This document shows, piece after piece, positions 6,584 through 14,371 of a stretch of 64,000 nt of DNA. Source of the stretch: Scatomorpha sp964367935 (lineage in GTDB: Bacteria > Bacillota > Clostridia > Oscillospirales > Oscillospiraceae); assembly GCA_964367935.1 (NCBI GenBank), contig CAYIYZ010000003.1, positions 124,001 to 188,000 of the forward strand, given 5' to 3'. The stretch's first letter is position 1, and each line of letters starts with the position of its first letter. Under the pieces are notes generated by a model, which made no database searches, had not been told where the DNA came from, and worked only from the letters and a program-made list of their open reading frames with translations. The translations under genes were made by a program, and so were the position numbers.

Positions 6584-8671
6584 ATGAAAGATGTTCCCAA
6601 TATGTTCGGTTCTAAGGTGTTTAACGATAGTGTAATGAGAGCGAGACTCCCGAAGAATGTATACAAGGCACTGAAAAAGACTATAGCTCAGGGTACGCAC
6701 CTTGAATTGGATGTCGCCAACGTAGTTGCCTCAGCTATGAAAGACTGGGCGACGGAAAACGGTGCAACGCACTACACTCATTGGTTTCAGCCCATGACAG
6801 GCGTAACGGCGGAAAAGCACGACAGCTTCATTGCTCCCTACGGTGATGACAGCATCATCATGGAGTTTTCCGGCAAAGAGCTTGTGCGTGGCGAACCTGA
6901 TGCTTCAAGCTTCCCCTCAGGCGGTCTGCGTGCCACCTTCGAGGCAAGAGGCTACACGGTTTGGGACACCACCTCTTACGCCTTTATAAAGGACGACTCT
7001 CTCTACATACCCACTGCGTTCTGCTCCTACAGCGGCGAGGCGCTCGATAAGAAAACGCCCTTACTGCGTTCCATAGAGGCAATAGAGAGCAGAGCCTTAC
7101 GTATACTTAAACTTTTTGGGAACGACGCAGTTACACGCGTGGTCACAACCGTAGGACCTGAGCAAGAGTACTTTTTGGTAGATAAGAAGCTTTATGATAT
7201 GCGCCCCGATCTTAAAACCTGCGGACGCACACTTTTCGGGGCGCGTCCTCCTAAGGGACAGGAACTAGAAGACCACTACTTTGGTAGTATTAAGCCACGC
7301 ATTTCAGCCTATATGAAAGACCTCGAGCAAGAGCTTTGGAAGCTCGGCATATTGGCAAAAACGAAGCACAACGAGGTCGCACCCGCTCAGCATGAGCTTG
7401 CGCCCATCTATACCACGGTAAACGTTGCCACAGACCACAATCAGCTTACCATGGAGATAATGAAGAGCACGGCATTAAAACACGGACTTGTCTGCCTACT
7501 GCACGAAAAGCCCTTCGCAGGCGTTAATGGTAGTGGCAAGCATAACAATTGGTCCATATCAACCGACACGGGCGTTAATCTCCTTGAACCGGGCGATACA
7601 CCTTATGAAAACGCTCAGTTTCTGCTTTTCCTCACGGCTGTCATTAAGGCTGTTGACGAATACCAAGACCTCTTACGCATATCCGTCGCAAGTGCCGGAA
7701 ACGACCACCGCTTAGGCGCTAACGAAGCTCCACCCGCCATTGTTTCCATATTCTTAGGTGATGAGCTTACAGGTATTTTGGATGCTATAAAGTCCGACAG
7801 TGAATACGAGGGCATAGAAAAGGTGCAGATGCAGATAGGCGCTTCCGTCCTGCCGCATTTTGCGAAAGATACAACGGACAGAAATCGCACCTCCCCCTTC
7901 GCATTCACAGGTAACAAGTTCGAGTTTCGTATGCTCGGTTCTGCCTTTTCCATCTCGGGTGCAAACATTGTCCTAAACTCCGCTGTAGCGGATGTCCTTG
8001 AAGGCTTTGCAACACGTTTAGAGTCCGCCACGGACTTTAACGCAGAGTTAGCCGCACTCATAAAAGAGACAATAAACGCACACGACAGAATTATATTCAA
8101 CGGCAATAACTACTCAGACGAATGGGTCAGTGAGGCAGCGCGCAGAGGACTCTCCAACTACAAAACCACAGCAGATGCTCTGCCAGCTTACGTCGAAGAA
8201 AAGAACATAGATATGTTCACAAGGCTAGGCATATTCTCCGAATCAGAGATAGAGTCTCGCTACGAAATCTTACTTGAGGGCTACTGCAAAACCATTAACA
8301 TTGAAGCTCTGACGCTAATCGATATAGTGCGCAAGGATATTTGTGCCTCAAGCTTCGCATACCAGACTGAACTCGTTGCTCTGTTAAACGCCAAAAAGCA
8401 AAATGACATTGACGTCACTATTGAAACAGAGTTATTGAAGAGGCTCAGCAACTTGACTTCATGCATGTTTAAGCGGGTCAGCGAGCTCGAAGACACACTG
8501 GTAAGTGCCAGCGATATCACGGACAATCAAGCGCTTGCAAAATATTTCCACAGCATCGTTTTCTCCAAAATGAACGAGCTTCGCATCAAGGTTGACGAGC
8601 TCGAACTCATGATTCCCGGCAAGTACTGGAGCTTCCCGACTTATTCGGAACTTCTGTACAGCGTAGACTAA
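6584..8671 (+). CDS. glnN: Glutamine synthetase, type III
   Basis: Large glutamine synthetase of the GSIII class (695 residues, the usual length). The N-terminal signature begins VPNMFGSKVFND. Later come THYTHWFQPMTGVTAEKHD, SGGLRATFEARGYTVWD, VGPEQEYFLVDK with the metal-site glutamates, AKTKHNEVAPAQHELAPIY, GVNGSGKHNNWS and RLGANEAPPAIVSIFLG, all characteristic of GSIII. The C-terminal helical region is also typical. An AGGAGG site lies just before ATG 6584. It follows asnA by 21 bases and should share its promoter. GSIII is known from Bacteroides, cyanobacteria and Clostridia, often alongside GSI as here; which enzyme is used under ammonia shortage cannot be told from sequence. Confidence 0.95.
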   Translation: MKDVPNMFGSKVFNDSVMRARLPKNVYKALKKTIAQGTHLELDVANVVASAMKDWATENGATHYTHWFQPMTGVTAEKHDSFIAPYGDDSIIMEFSGKELVRGEPDASSFPSGGLRATFEARGYTVWDTTSYAFIKDDSLYIPTAFCSYSGEALDKKTPLLRSIEAIESRALRILKLFGNDAVTRVVTTVGPEQEYFLVDKKLYDMRPDLKTCGRTLFGARPPKGQELEDHYFGSIKPRISAYMKDLEQELWKLGILAKTKHNEVAPAQHELAPIYTTVNVATDHNQLTMEIMKSTALKHGLVCLLHEKPFAGVNGSGKHNNWSISTDTGVNLLEPGDTPYENAQFLLFLTAVIKAVDEYQDLLRISVASAGNDHRLGANEAPPAIVSIFLGDELTGILDAIKSDSEYEGIEKVQMQIGASVLPHFAKDTTDRNRTSPFAFTGNKFEFRMLGSAFSISGANIVLNSAVADVLEGFATRLESATDFNAELAALIKETINAHDRIIFNGNNYSDEWVSEAARRGLSNYKTTADALPAYVEEKNIDMFTRLGIFSESEIESRYEILLEGYCKTINIEALTLIDIVRKDICASSFAYQTELVALLNAKKQNDIDVTIETELLKRLSNLTSCMFKRVSELEDTLVSASDITDNQALAKYFHSIVFSKMNELRIKVDELELMIPGKYWSFPTYSELLYSVD

Positions 8672-8694
8672 TTAATAACAGAAGATATACACAA

Positions 8695-8745
8695 GGGCGT
8701 GTATTTTACGATTTCTCTTCGTAAAATACACGCCCACAATTTTTA
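8695..8745 (+). terminator. Perfect 17-bp hairpin between glnN and amt
   Basis: GGGCGTGTATTTTACGA (8695-8711) pairs perfectly with TCGTAAAATACACGCCC (8719-8735) around a 7-base loop, followed by ACAATTTTTAGG. It ends shortly before the GGGGGT ribosome site of amt. It may be a partial terminator or attenuator that sets amt apart from asnA-glnN. It lacks the CAAAGGCG foot of the two leaders upstream. Confidence 0.65.
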
Positions 8746-8758
8746 GGGGGTAATTAAT

Positions 8759-10447
8759 ATGTTTTCAGGAGTAGATACAATTTGGACCTTACTGGGTGCC
8801 GCCTTAGTCTTTTTCATGCAGGCAGGCTTCGCCATGGTGGAAACAGGCTTCACAAGGGCGAAAAACGCAGGTAACATCATAATGAAGAACCTTATGGACT
8901 TTTCTCTCGGCTCACTTATGTTTTGGTTTGTCGGCTTCGGCATTATGTTCGGCGGTGACGGCGCCTTCTTCGGTGGTTTCGACTTCTTCATTCAAGGTGA
9001 CTACAGTTCCACCATACCCTCCTCTGCATTTGTCATATTCCAGACGGTATTCTGCGCCACTGCCGCAACTATAGTGTCGGGCGCTATGGCTGAGCGTACG
9101 AAGTTCTCAACTTACTGCATATACAGCGTAATCATCAGCACCCTAGTCTACCCTATCTCCGGCCATTGGATTTGGGGCGGCGGTTGGCTCTCACAGCTCG
9201 GTTTCCATGACTTCGCCGGCTCGACCGCCGTACACATGGTCGGTGGCGTTGCGGCACTCGTAGGCGCAAAGATGCTCGGTCCTCGTATCGGAAAATACTC
9301 AAAAGACGGCGAAGCCCGCCCCATACCCGGTCACAGCCTCACACTCGGTGCCTTGGGTGTATTTATTCTATGGTTCTGCTGGTTCGGCTTTAACGGCGGT
9401 TCCACTGTCTCCATGACGGACGGATCTATAGAGCTCGCTGCGAACGTATTTATGACCACGAACATAGCAGCAGCAGCCGCTGCCGCCGTTGTCATGGTCA
9501 TCACTTGGGTGCGTTACAAAAAGCCCGATGTATCCATGACCTTAAACGGTGCACTTGCAGGACTCGTCGCCATCACCGCTGGCTGTGACATGGTTACACC
9601 CACAGGCGCTTTCTTCATCGGACTTATCGCCGCTTTCGTTGTTGTTTTCGGCATAGAGTTTGTCGATAAGACACTTAAAATCGACGACCCTGTCGGTGCT
9701 GTCGGCGTACACGGTATGGCAGGCGCTGTCGGCACCATCCTCACAGGTGTTTTCGCCGTCGATAGCGGTCTTCTCTACGGCGGTGGTTTCACTTTCTTGG
9801 GCATACAGACTTTAGGCGTTGTAGCCGTCATCGCATGGGTCGCCATCAGCATGGGTATAGTTTTCTTTGTACTCAAAAAGACTATCGGTCTTCGAGTGAC
9901 AAAGGCAGAAGAGCTTGCCGGCCTTGACATAGAGGAACATGGCCTCTCCAGCAGCTACGCAGACTTCATGCCCATACCCATGGGAACAAGCTTCAGAAAA
10001 GACGAGGAGCTCTACGATGACGATGTCAGTCCTGCTGTCTCCGTCTCCGACGACTTGTCCGTCCCGGTCGTAAACACTGCTACAAAAGACGCAAAGATCA
10101 CGAAAGTTGTTATTGTCACAAAAAGAGACAAGTTCGCCGCCCTTAAGGCCGCTCTTGACGGCATAGGTATCACCGGCATGACTGTAACTCAGGTCATGGG
10201 CTACGGTATGCAGAAGGGTTCGTCCAACTACTATCGTGGACTACCTGTCGAAACAACGCTCTTACCTAAAATCAAAGTCGAAATTGTCATTTGCAAAATA
10301 CCGGTTGACTTACTCGTCAGCACCATAAAAAAGGCGCTACACACAGGCAAAATAGGCGACGGTAAAATCTTCATCTACGATGTCGAGGACGTCGTCAAGG
10401 TACGCACCGGCGAAGTCGGCTTCGAGGCTCTGCAGGACGAAGAATAA
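8759..10447 (+). CDS. amt: Ammonium transporter fused to a C-terminal P-II signalling domain
   Basis: Membrane ammonium channel (about residues 1-400, eleven predicted membrane segments) joined through an acidic linker (about 410-440) to a whole P-II domain (443-562). Amt motifs: MQAGFAMVETGF, SGHWIWGGGWL, and the twin pore histidines in GSTAVHMVGG and GAVGVHGMAG. The P-II domain shows ITGMTVTQVMGYGMQKG, LLPKIKVEIVI and TGKIGDGKIF, the last being the ATP/ADP-binding B-loop. At the position of the uridylylated T-loop tyrosine (RGAEYMVDF in E. coli GlnB) this protein has RGLPVETTL, so classical uridylylation cannot occur. A tethered P-II could gate the channel by nucleotide and 2-oxoglutarate. 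Such fusions are known in Clostridia. It begins with ATG 8759 behind GGGGGT. Confidence 0.95.
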   Translation: MFSGVDTIWTLLGAALVFFMQAGFAMVETGFTRAKNAGNIIMKNLMDFSLGSLMFWFVGFGIMFGGDGAFFGGFDFFIQGDYSSTIPSSAFVIFQTVFCATAATIVSGAMAERTKFSTYCIYSVIISTLVYPISGHWIWGGGWLSQLGFHDFAGSTAVHMVGGVAALVGAKMLGPRIGKYSKDGEARPIPGHSLTLGALGVFILWFCWFGFNGGSTVSMTDGSIELAANVFMTTNIAAAAAAAVVMVITWVRYKKPDVSMTLNGALAGLVAITAGCDMVTPTGAFFIGLIAAFVVVFGIEFVDKTLKIDDPVGAVGVHGMAGAVGTILTGVFAVDSGLLYGGGFTFLGIQTLGVVAVIAWVAISMGIVFFVLKKTIGLRVTKAEELAGLDIEEHGLSSSYADFMPIPMGTSFRKDEELYDDDVSPAVSVSDDLSVPVVNTATKDAKITKVVIVTKRDKFAALKAALDGIGITGMTVTQVMGYGMQKGSSNYYRGLPVETTLLPKIKVEIVICKIPVDLLVSTIKKALHTGKIGDGKIFIYDVEDVVKVRTGEVGFEALQDEE

Positions 10448-10460
10448 AAATAGGATAAGC

Positions 10461-10490
10461 GAACGCCCTCGTCGTTGACGAGGGCGTTTC
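10461..10490 (+). terminator. GC-rich hairpin after amt
   Basis: GAACGCCCTCGTC (10461-10473), GTT, then GACGAGGGCGTTTC (10477-10490), starting 13 bases after the amt stop. A nearly identical hairpin occurs at 10693-10722 beyond repeat R1. The T-run here is short, so the second copy is the better terminator. Confidence 0.6.
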
Positions 10491-10491
10491 A

Positions 10492-10690
10492 GCTTGTCAA
10501 AAAAGTCATGGCAACAAACTCTCGTCCTTTGCCGAGCAAAGATTTTTCTAAAATCACGGCGAGTTGCCTGGTCTGATTTTAGAAAAATGTTAGATTTTAT
10601 CGGCGGCGGGGCGTGTACACGCCTCCGATTCCGCTCGAGGCTCGCAAGCCGAGAACCCCCTTTTGTCGAAAAACCTGTTTTTCGACAGTC
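10492..10690 (+). repeat. Structured intergenic repeat R1, copy 1
   Basis: About 200 bp that match 35017-35216 (copy 2, opposite strand). Four hairpins are visible: CTTTGC-CGA-GCAAAG (10527-10541); a perfect 15-bp stem ATTTTTCTAAAATCA / TGATTTTAGAAAAAT (10542-10588) around a 17-base loop; GGCT-CGCA-AGCC (10639-10650); and an 11-bp perfect stem TGTCGAAAAAC-CT-GTTTTTCGACA (10664-10687). The 17-base loop is identical in the two copies, while the stem bases differ in a paired way. An open frame through the repeat has no ribosome site and is not called. No function is known to me. Confidence 0.75.
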
Positions 10691-10692
10691 TA

Positions 10693-10737
10693 GAACGCCC
10701 TCGTCAATGACGAGGGCGCTTCTCTGTTTTATTTTTT
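10693..10737 (+). terminator. Terminator with T-rich tail, second hairpin copy
   Basis: GAACGCCCTCGTC (10693-10705), AAT, GACGAGGGCGCTTC (10709-10722), then TCTCTGTTTTATTTTTTATTT. Together with 10461-10490 it forms a direct repeat flanking R1. It also stands where the other composite repeats carry their R3 hairpin module. Confidence 0.65.
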
Positions 10738-10893
10738 ATTTTTTGGGTCGGGGCTGTGCCCCGAACCCCTTGGGGATTTCGTCGTCTGCGGACGGCGAGC
10801 AGGGGCTTTGCCCCTGCACCCCACGATTTTTTTCAAAAAATCGAGTAAAGCTTTTAATTCGGCTTCGCCCCTAAGACTTTGGGTGCTCTGCGC
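10738..10893 (+). repeat. Composite hairpin repeat R2, copy a
   Basis: Series of hairpins between amt and the convergent M81 gene: GGGGCTGTGCCCC, CCCCTTGGGG, CGTCGTCTGCGGACGGCG, CAGGGGCTTTGCCCCTG, then CACCCCACGATTTTTTTC and its A-rich partner, AGTAAAGCTTTTAATT and GGCTTCGCCCC. The same order of modules is seen at 13186-13317, 50995-51222 and 60775-61003. It is a short form, lacking two hairpins found in copies c and d. It reaches almost to the M81 stop codon. Nothing in it looks coding. Confidence 0.7.
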
Positions 10894-12393
10894 TTATTTC
10901 GCTCGCAAGTTATCTTGCGCTCTATACTCTATATTCTCATCCAAGGGGAATATAGGTCTCGGCACTTTCACATAGGGTAGGGTCTTCAAGTCCTCGTTCG
11001 TACTGCCCTTGGAAAGCGCCATTATACTACGCTTCGCCACCTTGTCCTGATCGTCCGTCAAGTACCCAAGCTTACACACCACTATATCAGCCTCACTCGG
11101 GTCACGTCCCAGATCCTCGAACATCTTCGGCGTGACATATCCAACATGCTCCTTTGCAAGCACTATATCAACGCCGCCCGTAGAAAACAGTGCCAAGTCA
11201 CTCTTAAAGCCACCGCCCCAGTCCTTTATAAACGCCTTCACCACGCCCCTCGCCTCTATAGGGCTCGTCGTAACCTTATCGAACTTCGCACCGAAGGTGA
11301 GACTCAGCTCCTCGCCAACCTTGCCCTCGCACATAGCCGTCGCCTCAGGGTCATATATGCCGCCGTAAATAACATTATTTCTTAAGCTCTCCGTACGCTC
11401 ATCTTCTATTATGAGCCTCAAAAATCCTGTACAGTCAGAGGACGAGCCTGCAGTCGGATTATCGCCCGAGTCGCTCAGGTACACAGGCGTTTCTCCCATC
11501 TTTACCGCCTCAAACGCCACATCAAGTGCCTTGCACTCCTCATACGTCTCCGTATGGAAGCAAAAATCGTCCCTTTTACTCCATATTAGATCAGCTAACA
11601 TGAGAGCACGCTCTTTTGCAAGCTCCGCACTGTCCGCTACGACATAAACCGCCACCGAGCTGTCCGCATTATCAGACCAAGGAAAGCCCATTAAGTAAGA
11701 CGCCGCAGCTATGCCCTCTTCCTTCTCTACCTCACGCAGCTTATTTATAAGCTCTATCATAGGCTCTGTATTCGTCGAAGACTGCTCACCTGCTATTAGT
11801 ATAGGCACTCGCACCCACGCACTGTGTGCCTTAAAACCCTGCTCAAACGCCGATATCAGCATCTGCGCTGCATGTTCGCCCGTCTCCGTGCAGTCCGTAT
11901 GCGGAGCACACTTATAGCCGACAAAACCGTCACAATTATTGAACATATCAGCCGTCATAGTCGTATGCATATCCAGAGACGAAAACAGTGGCAAGGTCGG
12001 GAACATCGCCCTAAGCTCACGCAGCAATATACCCTCGGCCTCTCCCAAGTCCTTTATGCGCATAGAGCCGTGCAAAGACAGGCATATGCCATCTATCGCC
12101 TTCTTCTCATTTTCCTCTTTAGCTATTTTAAGTATCTCGTCTTTTAACTCCGTGAAAAACACCGGGTCTATCTCACCATTGGGCACAGCTCTCGCAAACA
12201 CCGTCGGTACTAACTCATAGCCGGCATTTAACAAGGTCTCCGCCACACCCGACAGCGAATCGTTTCTTCTAAAATTATCGTAAAGCTCCTTGCCCCTAAA
12301 CACGTGAAAGTCACTCTCACCCGCTATTATAGGGTTAAATGAATTCGACTCATGGTGCATGGCCGCTACAAGCACTCGCTTCTTATCTCCCAT
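10894..12393 (-). CDS. M81 family metallopeptidase (microcystinase C/MlrC-like)
   Basis: Predicted zinc-dependent hydrolase of the M81/MlrC family (499 residues), with the N-terminal catalytic domain and C-terminal MlrC domain. The opening AAMHHESNSFNP is the family signature. Metal-ligand regions follow: DGICLSLHGSM, FSSLDMHTTMTADMF and GYKCAPHTDCTETG. The C-terminal half has YLSDSGDNPTAGSSSD and FSTGGVDIVLAKEH. The founding member opens linearised microcystin, but most bacterial members have no known substrate; D-amino-acid or unusual peptide amide bonds are a reasonable guess beside a peptide importer. I use ATG 12393 (MGDKKRVLV) because the GAGG of the ribosome site overlaps the upstream GTG. 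It follows cutC closely and probably shares its transcript. Confidence 0.85.
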   Translation of the reverse strand: MGDKKRVLVAAMHHESNSFNPIIAGESDFHVFRGKELYDNFRRNDSLSGVAETLLNAGYELVPTVFARAVPNGEIDPVFFTELKDEILKIAKEENEKKAIDGICLSLHGSMRIKDLGEAEGILLRELRAMFPTLPLFSSLDMHTTMTADMFNNCDGFVGYKCAPHTDCTETGEHAAQMLISAFEQGFKAHSAWVRVPILIAGEQSSTNTEPMIELINKLREVEKEEGIAAASYLMGFPWSDNADSSVAVYVVADSAELAKERALMLADLIWSKRDDFCFHTETYEECKALDVAFEAVKMGETPVYLSDSGDNPTAGSSSDCTGFLRLIIEDERTESLRNNVIYGGIYDPEATAMCEGKVGEELSLTFGAKFDKVTTSPIEARGVVKAFIKDWGGGFKSDLALFSTGGVDIVLAKEHVGYVTPKMFEDLGRDPSEADIVVCKLGYLTDDQDKVAKRSIMALSKGSTNEDLKTLPYVKVPRPIFPLDENIEYRAQDNLRAK

Positions 12394-12408
12394 CGCTCTC
12401 AACCTCAC

Positions 12409-13161
12409 TTACGCAAATGAATGCACTATGTCCGCACACTCTTTAAACTCCGCTCCATCCGTACGCCATATCTCATACTCCGACATTCCCGGTATGCCCA
12501 TATAGACATTTGCATTCCTGTATTTCATACCGGAATCCAAGTTTTCCTTTCTGCCCGTCGTATGGAACACCTTTATGCCCGTATGCTCATGCAATTCCAT
12601 AATATTATACTTCTTCACGCCGCAGCCTGCCATTATGTCTATGCGTCCTGCCGCACGTTCAAATAAAGCTTTTAACATATCCTTACCTGCCACTACATCA
12701 CCCTGCTGACCGGAAGTCAATATAGTGCTCACACCCAATTCTATCGCCGTTTCCATAGCCTCAAATGCATCACGTGACATATCAAATGCCCTATGCAAGG
12801 TGATTTTCATATCTCCTGCACAGTCTATCATCCTACGCATAACCGCTTTATCTAAGTCACCCTCGGCCGTCAAGGCGCCAATCACGACACCGTTTGCGCC
12901 CAAGTCACGGAAAGTGCTTATCTCCTCGCACATGCTCTCTATCTCAGACTCCGTATACAGAAAATCACCAAAACGAGGTCTGATCAGCACATTTATCTTA
13001 ACATCACTATCCCTCTGCACCTGCTTAAACAGGCTCACCGACGGTGTAGTACCGCCTATGATAAGGTTTGCACAGAGCTCCAACCTGTCCGCCCCATTCT
13101 CCCACGCCGCCTTGCAACACTCATACGAACCTACACACGCCTCTATCAATGCCTTGTTCAT
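12409..13161 (-). CDS. cutC: CutC family protein
   Basis: TIM-barrel protein of the CutC family (250 residues). Family signatures: EACVGSYECCKAAWENGADR at the N-terminus, LELCANLIIGGTTPS, VLIRPRFGDFLYTE, LHRAFDM, ILTSGQQGDV and MAGCGVKKYN. CutC was linked to copper tolerance in E. coli, but that role has been doubted and its reaction is not settled. It starts at ATG 13161 behind AAGGAGGAGAG and ends 15 bases before the M81 gene; both lie downstream of the Dpp transporter genes on the same strand. The gap to dppF is filled by a composite repeat, so cutC may depend on read-through or on a promoter I could not identify. Confidence 0.9.
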   Translation of the reverse strand: MNKALIEACVGSYECCKAAWENGADRLELCANLIIGGTTPSVSLFKQVQRDSDVKINVLIRPRFGDFLYTESEIESMCEEISTFRDLGANGVVIGALTAEGDLDKAVMRRMIDCAGDMKITLHRAFDMSRDAFEAMETAIELGVSTILTSGQQGDVVAGKDMLKALFERAAGRIDIMAGCGVKKYNIMELHEHTGIKVFHTTGRKENLDSGMKYRNANVYMGIPGMSEYEIWRTDGAEFKECADIVHSFA

Positions 13162-13185
13162 GCGCTCTCCTCCTTAGTTGTTTCA

Positions 13186-13386
13186 TGGGGCACAGCCCCG
13201 AATCAAAAGTTTTACTAAATTTTTTTCAAAAAATTTTGGGGTGCAGGGACAACGCCTGCTCGCTTTTCGCAAAAGCGAAATTCCCCCAAGGGGGCTCGGG
13301 GCACAGCCCCGACTAAAACAAAAAATAGAAATATGCAAAGAATTTTTCACAGAAAAATTCGGGTCGATGTGGGCATCGACCCCTAC
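13186..13386 (-). repeat. Composite hairpin repeat (R2+R3), copy b
   Basis: Fills the gap between dppF and cutC. Reading the minus strand: hairpin GGGTCGATG-CATCGACCC (13361-13383) next to CCTAC, GAATTTTT-cacag-AAAAATTC (13340-13360), an oligo-T linker, GGGGCTGTGCCCC, a C-rich/G-rich pair, CGCTTTTGCGAAAAGCG, an imperfect CAGG...CCTG hairpin, a long T/A stem, AGTAAAACTTTTGATT and GGGGCTGTGCCCC. The module order matches copies a, c and d, but the stems differ: CGCTTTT-AAAAGCG here, CGCCGTC-GACGGCG in c and d. It lies in sense orientation after dppF. No coding region seen. Confidence 0.65.
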
Positions 13387-13392
13387 AAAGCG

Positions 13393-14370
13393 CTACGCCA
13401 AGGGAAAATGACAAGCAACGAAATGTCCCGCCTCTATCTCCCTATTCTCCGGCCGCTCCGTTTTACATTTCTCTTGAACATATTTGCAGCGTGCCATGAA
13501 TGGGCAGCCCTGCGGTAAATTAATAGTGCTCGGTATATCGCCCTCAAGTATAATGCGCTGTGCCTCATGCTCGGGATCGGGTATGGGTACCGCCGACAAT
13601 AATGCCTGCGTATAAGGGTGCATTGGCTTAGCGTACAAAGACTCCTTGTCCGTCATCTCTACCACAAAGCCAAGATACATTACCGCTATCCTATCCGATA
13701 TCATCTCAACTACCGATAAGTCATGCGATATAAACAGATATGTAAGCTTATACTTCTCCTGCAAGCTGTTTAGCAAGTTGAGCACCTGCGCCTGTATGGA
13801 CACGTCAAGTGCCGATATAGGCTCATCAGCTATAATAAGCTCGGGATTAACGGTAAGCGCCCTTGCTATGCCTATTCTCTGCTTCTGACCGCCCGAAAAC
13901 TCATGCGGATACCTACGTGCATGCTTCGAGCTGAGGCCAACAACGCCCAAGAGCTCATGCGCTACTTTTATACGCGCCTCCCTCGACATATTCGTATGCA
14001 CAAGCAAAGGCTCCGCTATGAGATCCTCCACCCTCATTCGTGGATTTAAACTGCCGGCAGGGTCTTGGAATATCATCTGCATCTTGTTCCTATACGGACG
14101 CACTTCTTCCTCCGACAGCTTAGCTATATCCACACCGTTGAATAACACCTCACCACTGTCAGGCCTTAGTAAATGATTTATCAGACGCCCCGTCGTGCTC
14201 TTGCCACAACCCGACTCACCCACTATGGAAAACGTCTCGCCCCTGTATATATCGAAGCTCACATTGTTTACCGCATGCACAAACTTGTTCGGCTTTCCAA
14301 ACAGCGTCTTGCCCACAGCAAAGCGCTTACTTACGTTTTTCAGTGATACTATCTTATCCATATTATCCAT
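13393..14370 (-). CDS. dppF: Peptide ABC transporter ATPase, DppF/OppF type
   Basis: Cytoplasmic ATPase of a peptide importer (325 residues). Walker A is GESGCGKSTTG, the signature FSGGQKQRIGIARAL, and Walker B LIIADEPISALD. The C-terminus has the Opp/Dpp oligopeptide-transporter tail with a cysteine cluster, CPFMARCKYVQEKC, a likely iron-sulfur site seen in this family. It starts one base after dppD ends and is the last transporter gene of the operon. Assignment to a particular peptide substrate is not possible. The stop codon lies at the edge of repeat copy b. Confidence 0.9.
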   Translation of the reverse strand: MDNMDKIVSLKNVSKRFAVGKTLFGKPNKFVHAVNNVSFDIYRGETFSIVGESGCGKSTTGRLINHLLRPDSGEVLFNGVDIAKLSEEEVRPYRNKMQMIFQDPAGSLNPRMRVEDLIAEPLLVHTNMSREARIKVAHELLGVVGLSSKHARRYPHEFSGGQKQRIGIARALTVNPELIIADEPISALDVSIQAQVLNLLNSLQEKYKLTYLFISHDLSVVEMISDRIAVMYLGFVVEMTDKESLYAKPMHPYTQALLSAVPIPDPEHEAQRIILEGDIPSTINLPQGCPFMARCKYVQEKCKTERPENREIEAGHFVACHFPLA

Positions 14371-14371
14371 A

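Noticed and set aside
10494..10874. 126-codon open frame after amt, similar at its start to one at 35008-35214
   Set aside because: Both frames begin at the same place in repeat R1 without a ribosome site and diverge downstream; the similarity is explained by the repeat DNA, whose changes preserve stems, not codons.
10448..10893. Insertion sequence remnant
   Set aside because: No transposase fragment in any frame and no clear terminal inverted repeats at the boundaries; described as structured repeats instead.
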